Below are positions 60,251 through 64,000 of a DNA stretch of 64,000 nt, in pieces. Made by a program: the position numbers and the translations under genes. The notes beneath the pieces are model-generated. The model did not search any database. It had not been told where the DNA came from and worked only from the letters and a program-made list of their open reading frames with translations. Numbering within the stretch: position 1 is the stretch's first letter; each line of letters starts with the position of its first letter. Origin of the DNA: Thiodiazotropha sp040793985 (GTDB lineage: Bacteria; Pseudomonadota; Gammaproteobacteria; Chromatiales; Chromatiaceae); NCBI GenBank assembly GCA_040793985.1, contig JBFNJI010000007.1:159906-223905 (forward strand). Reading direction: 5' to 3'.

Positions 60251-63200
60251 AAAGGCGGGCTATCTGCCGGTACAGCGCAAGGTCGATGCCCCTTGGCAGG
60301 ACTACGTCTGGGCCGAGGATGTGGTCATGATCCGGCTGGATGAGCAGGTCTCCACCATCGATCTGAGCAATCCCAACGCACCTATGCAGGTCGCCCAGGG
60401 TAGTCCCGTCACTGACGAGGATGGTACACGTCAAGCTACCGTCCTCTTTCCCAGTGGGACTTCGGCAACCATGACGATGCCGGATGGTTCAACACAGCCA
60501 TTAACAGCCCTCAATGTGCGGGCAACGGAATATACTATTGGAGAAAACGGCCCAGCGGCAATGCCTGCACTACTACCACCAGCATCGGGTTATACTTATG
60601 CCATCGAACTTTCTGCTGATGAAGCTATCGCCGTGGGCGCCAAACAGGTTGAGTTCAATCAATCGCTCCCGCTCTATGTTGATAACTTTCTAGACTTTCC
60701 TGTAGGGCAGCCTGTGCCACTAGGCTACTACGACTTTGATAAATCGGCCTGGGCGCCCTCTGATGATGGCCGTATTGTACAGATCTTACGTATCGAAAAT
60801 GGCCGTGCTGTACTGGATACTGAGGGAGGTGGCGAACCTGCTACAGTTGATGTTTTGACAAGTCTTGGTGTAACAGATCAGGAGTTGTTAATGCTTGGTG
60901 GGCTTTACCAGCAAGGAAAAACACTTTGGAGATCACAAGTCTCACATTTCACACCATGGGATTGCAATTGGCCATATGGACCACCGGTTGATGCGTCACC
61001 ACCGCCGCCTCCACCCCCAAGAAATCCACCACCAACAAAGAAGAAAAACAAGACAAAACCGGAAAAAGAATGTAATTCTATTATTGAATGCCAAAGTCAG
61101 GTATTGGGTGAGTCTATGTCGATTGCTGGAACACCCTATTCACTAAATTATCGTAGTAATCGTGCAAGGGGTTGGATAACAAATGATCGACACGTTATAA
61201 AATTGATAGAAAATGTTCCTCCTCCATCACTAAAACGGATTGAGTTAATTGTAATTGCTGCAGGTAAAAAAGAAGTAATTGTATTAGATCCAGAACCCGA
61301 CCTGATCTACACAATTACAGCTGATGGTTCGGATGCGTACGGTAGATCCATTAGTGCTACACCGATATATGTATCACTAAAATATGTGTATGCAGCACAG
61401 TACTATGGTGTAGAGTCGCCAAGTCCTTTTGAAAGAAGTTTTGATCGCATAGTTAGTTCTGACAACAGAATTAACATCGGTAGAAATGTGGTCAATCGCG
61501 AAATTGTTTTTGCGACAGAATGGAGAGCAGATTTATATGCGGATGTTCGTGATATTCCCGATGATGCAATCAGGTTTGGATTAGGTGGATGGAGTTTCAA
61601 TTTTCATCATAATTATAATCCAGTTAATAAAATATTATTAAAAGGGACTGGTGAAAGACTGGATGCAGAGAACATAGGATATATTATTGAAAACAAGCTA
61701 AGAACGAATACCTACATCGGTAAAATAACTGTCGATGATTCAGGTAATCTATATATTGCGGAACGGTCTAATGACCAAATAGTAAAGGTAACCCCCTCGG
61801 GTAATCGTACCATTATTGCTGGAACGGGTGACCGTGGGTCAACCGGTGATGGTGGTTTAGCAGTTGAGGCACGATTGGACTCTCCATCTGATGTTGAACT
61901 TGGGCCTAACGGAAATATCTATATTGCGGACCAGGGAAATCATAGAATCCGAATGATTGACCAAAATGGGATTATTAGTACCATCGCAGGGAATGGTGAA
62001 CAAGGTTACTCAGGTGATGAAGGCTCAGCAACAGACGCGTCTCTGAACTCTCCACAAGCATTAATGATATCTCGTGAGGGTGCACTCTATATTGCGGATA
62101 CAGGAAATAACCGTATAAGGCGAGTATCAGTTGACGGTGTGATTTCCACCTCTGCAGGAAATGGCACGGAAGGTTTCAGTGGTGATGGTGGTGATGCTGT
62201 TAGCGCTTCACTCAATTCCCCAAGAGGAATATCGATTGGCCCTAATGACTCTTTATTTATAGCCGATACGAGAAATCATCGAATTAGAAAAATTAATAGT
62301 CAAGGGATCATATCAACAGTTGCAGGTAATGGAGAGCAGGGTTATGGCGGCGACTATGGGTTTTCATTGGACGCGCAATTGAATAATCCAACAGCAGTTG
62401 CAGTTATGCAAAATGGCAGTTTTTATATTGCTGATAGTACAAATAATCGTATTCGATTTGTGAATACGGAGGGTTTAATAACTACTATCTCAGGAAATGG
62501 TGAAAGTGGTGATTCAGGTGATTTAGGCCCTGCGAGTAAAGCTAAGCTTAACAGGCCCACAGACATTTTAGTTGACAATGATGATAAATTGATTTTCGTA
62601 GATTCTATAAATCAACGAATTCGGCAAATGACGTTAACAATGGATGGGTATACAGGCAATGGCTTTTATATTCCATCTGAAGATGGTGAAGAGCTATATG
62701 AATTCGATGAATTAGGTCGGCATCTTAGAACAATCTCTACGATAACTGGGGCAGATCTATTTAGATTTATATATGACTTTAATGGATTCGTGGAAGAGAT
62801 TTTCGATGGTTATGGTAATAGAATTACAGTCGAACGGAGTTTGGATGGAACCTTAGAAGCGATAGTCTCTCCCGATGGTCAGAGAACCACTGCTGCATTG
62901 AACACCAGTGGGTACATGATAAGTATAACTAATCCAAATGAAGAAAGTTATCATTTTGATTACACTGATGATGGGCTTCTTATATCGGTCACTGACCCTA
63001 AAGAGTACATCTCACAAATGAGATACGACGCATTAGGTAGATTGATTAGTGATCAGAATGCAGCTGAAGGAGTTTACCTACTAGATAGGACGCCACTAGA
63101 AACAGGTTATGAAGTTGAACTCACGACATCACTTGGTCAGGTGACCAAATACCAGGCGACAATGGCAGAAATGGGTGAGGAGATCCGTTTAAAGACAAAC

Positions 63201-63941
63201 CCAGATGGTACTGTACAAAGAAGGGTTATCGATAGTATCGGGGGCTGGGCGCACCAGGAGATTACTGACCCAGATGGCCTCAACACAATTATAGACTATT
63301 CGACAAATAAACGATTTGGTTGGATTGCAAGAAATCAGGGTACATTCAACTTTACTACTCCACAGGGAAGAATAAGGCAAATCGAAAAGAGTGAATCGGT
63401 AGTCGTAGAGGATGTGGTAGACCCGCTTTCTATTATCAGCTCAACAACACGATACTCTACAAATAACCGTATCAGCACACATCACTATGATGCTGAGTCA
63501 CTAACCTATACTTATACTACACCGCAAGGTAGGAGATATCAGCAAACAATCGATCCGCAAGGAAATACGCTTGTGGACCGTATAGCAGATTTAGCGCCGA
63601 TTAATTTTGACTATGATGCTCGTGGCCGACTTAGTGTTCTTCGAACTGGAGAGGGAGCGGATGAGCGTCGAATTACTATCAATTATGGAACGGATGGGTA
63701 CATCAGTGAATGGATAGATCCTCTCGAGCGTACACATAGGTTTACACATGATGCCATTGGCCAGATTATCGAGCGAGAGCTGCCCGATGGGCGTATTATC
63801 GGTTATCGTTATGATGATAAAGGTAATCTCGCAGCTGTTATACCCCCTGGTCGAAGTGCGCATGTTTTAGAGCATACCCCGATCGATTTCGAGGCTAGTT
63901 ATATCCCACGGGTTTTACCCAGATTTTACGGACACATCTAA
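60210..63941 (+). pseudogene. 3' part of the frameshifted NHL-RHS gene, truncated by an IS
   Basis: This frame continues the carboxypeptidase-regulatory domain (LLTINYEKAGYLPVQRKVDA). It then runs through a linker domain and a proline-rich hinge (PPPPPPPRNPPPTKKKNK, near 61000-61060). An RHS-shell opening follows (ECQSQVLGESMSIAGTPYSL), with NHL repeats (61715-62640) and YD repeats (YDFNGFVEEIFDGYGNRITV; YDALGRLISDQNAAEG; HDAIGQIIERELPDGRIIGY). It ends after DFEASYIP in ten unrelated residues at the edge of an IS3-type element, so the core-closing and toxin-carrying C-terminus expected in RHS proteins is missing here. GTG 60210 is not a natural start. Confidence 0.8.
61715..62640 (+). repeat. 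tandem NHL repeats, 168-bp unit
   Basis: The protein shows an NHL-type unit repeated five to six times with a regular 56-residue (168-bp) period. Examples are IYIADQGNHRIRMIDQNGII, LYIADTGNNRIRRVSVDGVI, LFIADTRNHRIRKINSQGII and FYIADSTNNRIRFVNTEGLI, each followed by a G-N-G-x-x-G-x-x-GD-x-G loop. At DNA level the units have diverged, so selection on protein is likely. A closed six-blade propeller is the expected fold. Confidence 0.85.
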
Positions 63942-64000
63942 AAAGGCCGATAATGGCCGAGGAGGTGTGTCATGCAGAAACGAAGAAAATACTCAGAGGA
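63905..64000 (+). mobile_element. left end of an IS3-type insertion sequence
   Basis: The RHS coding pattern stops within about 63900-63910. The following A/T-rich DNA (GATTTTACGGACACATCT) leads into a transposase start. The exact terminal inverted repeat and target duplication cannot be fixed without the other end, which lies beyond the window. The boundary is approximate. Confidence 0.55.
63972..64000 (+). CDS. IS3-family transposase OrfA, first codons (runs off the window)
   Basis: An ATG at 63972, 6 bp after a strong GAGGAGG (63959-63965), opens MQKRRKYSE, the typical start of IS3-family OrfA (usually continuing with E-F-K-x-E-A-V). Only nine full codons are visible. The identification is from motif and from the broken RHS gene just upstream. 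Confidence 0.6.

Noticed and set aside
1..64000. CRISPR arrays, rRNA operons, tRNA genes
   Set aside because: No regularly spaced direct repeats with unique spacers, no rRNA signature and no complete tRNA cloverleaf were seen on reading both strands; a covariance-model scan was not possible.

Overview
The window is a chromosomal segment from a gammaproteobacterium. The evidence is the order rpmH-rnpA-yidD-yidC against dnaA-dnaN-recF-gyrB, then plsC-gmhB-glyS-glyQ, a glnA/ntrBC nitrogen-control locus, and an E. coli-like gpmI-envC-(ctpA)-yibQ block divergent from yibN-secB-gpsA. APS kinase, a TusA-like sulfur carrier, a two-cysteine ArsR repressor of the persulfide-sensor type, FNR boxes and a class II cytochrome c fit a facultatively anaerobic, sulfur-metabolising lineage such as the Chromatiales or sulfur-oxidising symbionts. 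That taxonomic placement is inference; no marker was searched.

Layout. 1-7.9 kb: replication and ribosome start region. The yidC-yidD-rnpA-rpmH cluster runs leftward and dnaA-dnaN-recF-gyrB rightward. A DnaA-box-bearing, AT-rich dnaA-dnaN gap is the best oriC candidate. 7.9-12.5 kb: leftward housekeeping operon (glyQ, glyS, a MazG-like hydrolase, gmhB, plsC). 13-15.5 kb: PP-loop tRNA-thiolation-type enzyme, TusA-like carrier and a CDF metal exporter in one overlapping operon. 15.5-20.7 kb: nitrogen control. glnA has two NtrC boxes 32 bp apart and a sigma-54 promoter; ntrBC has a perfect NtrC box and a second sigma-54-like site. 20.8-27.3 kb: mixed single genes (SGNH hydrolase, histidine phosphatase, endonuclease V, ODP-type metallo-beta-lactamase fold protein, Cache-domain protein, hemE, a beta-hydroxyacid dehydrogenase). 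27.4-28.6 kb: a bacteriohemerythrin with a perfect FNR box, flanked by two paralogous 26-residue membrane peptides too short for ordinary gene calling. 28.7-46 kb: CAP-domain lipoprotein, PEP carboxylase, a giant FAD/Fe-S oxidoreductase, cytochrome c, PilZ protein, cca, TraB-family protein, cysC, HDOD protein, class 1-type dihydroorotate dehydrogenase, trmL. 46-54.7 kb: gpsA, secB, yibN, the ArsR repressor, then gpmI-envC-ctpA-yibQ-yajL. 54.9-56.9 kb: an intracellular-type subtilase followed by a small protein resembling a detached I9 propeptide/inhibitor.

From about 57.35 kb rightwards the chromosome looks interrupted. comM survives only as its C-terminal third. It is followed by a double-HTH regulator, a very large secreted NHL/RHS (YD-repeat) gene split by a frameshift, and the first codons of an IS3-type transposase that cuts the RHS gene at the window edge. 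This is the accessory, mobile part of the window.

The candidates for new biology are the FNR-linked hemerythrin with twin micropeptides, the subtilase with its I9-like partner, and the comM-interrupting NHL-RHS island.
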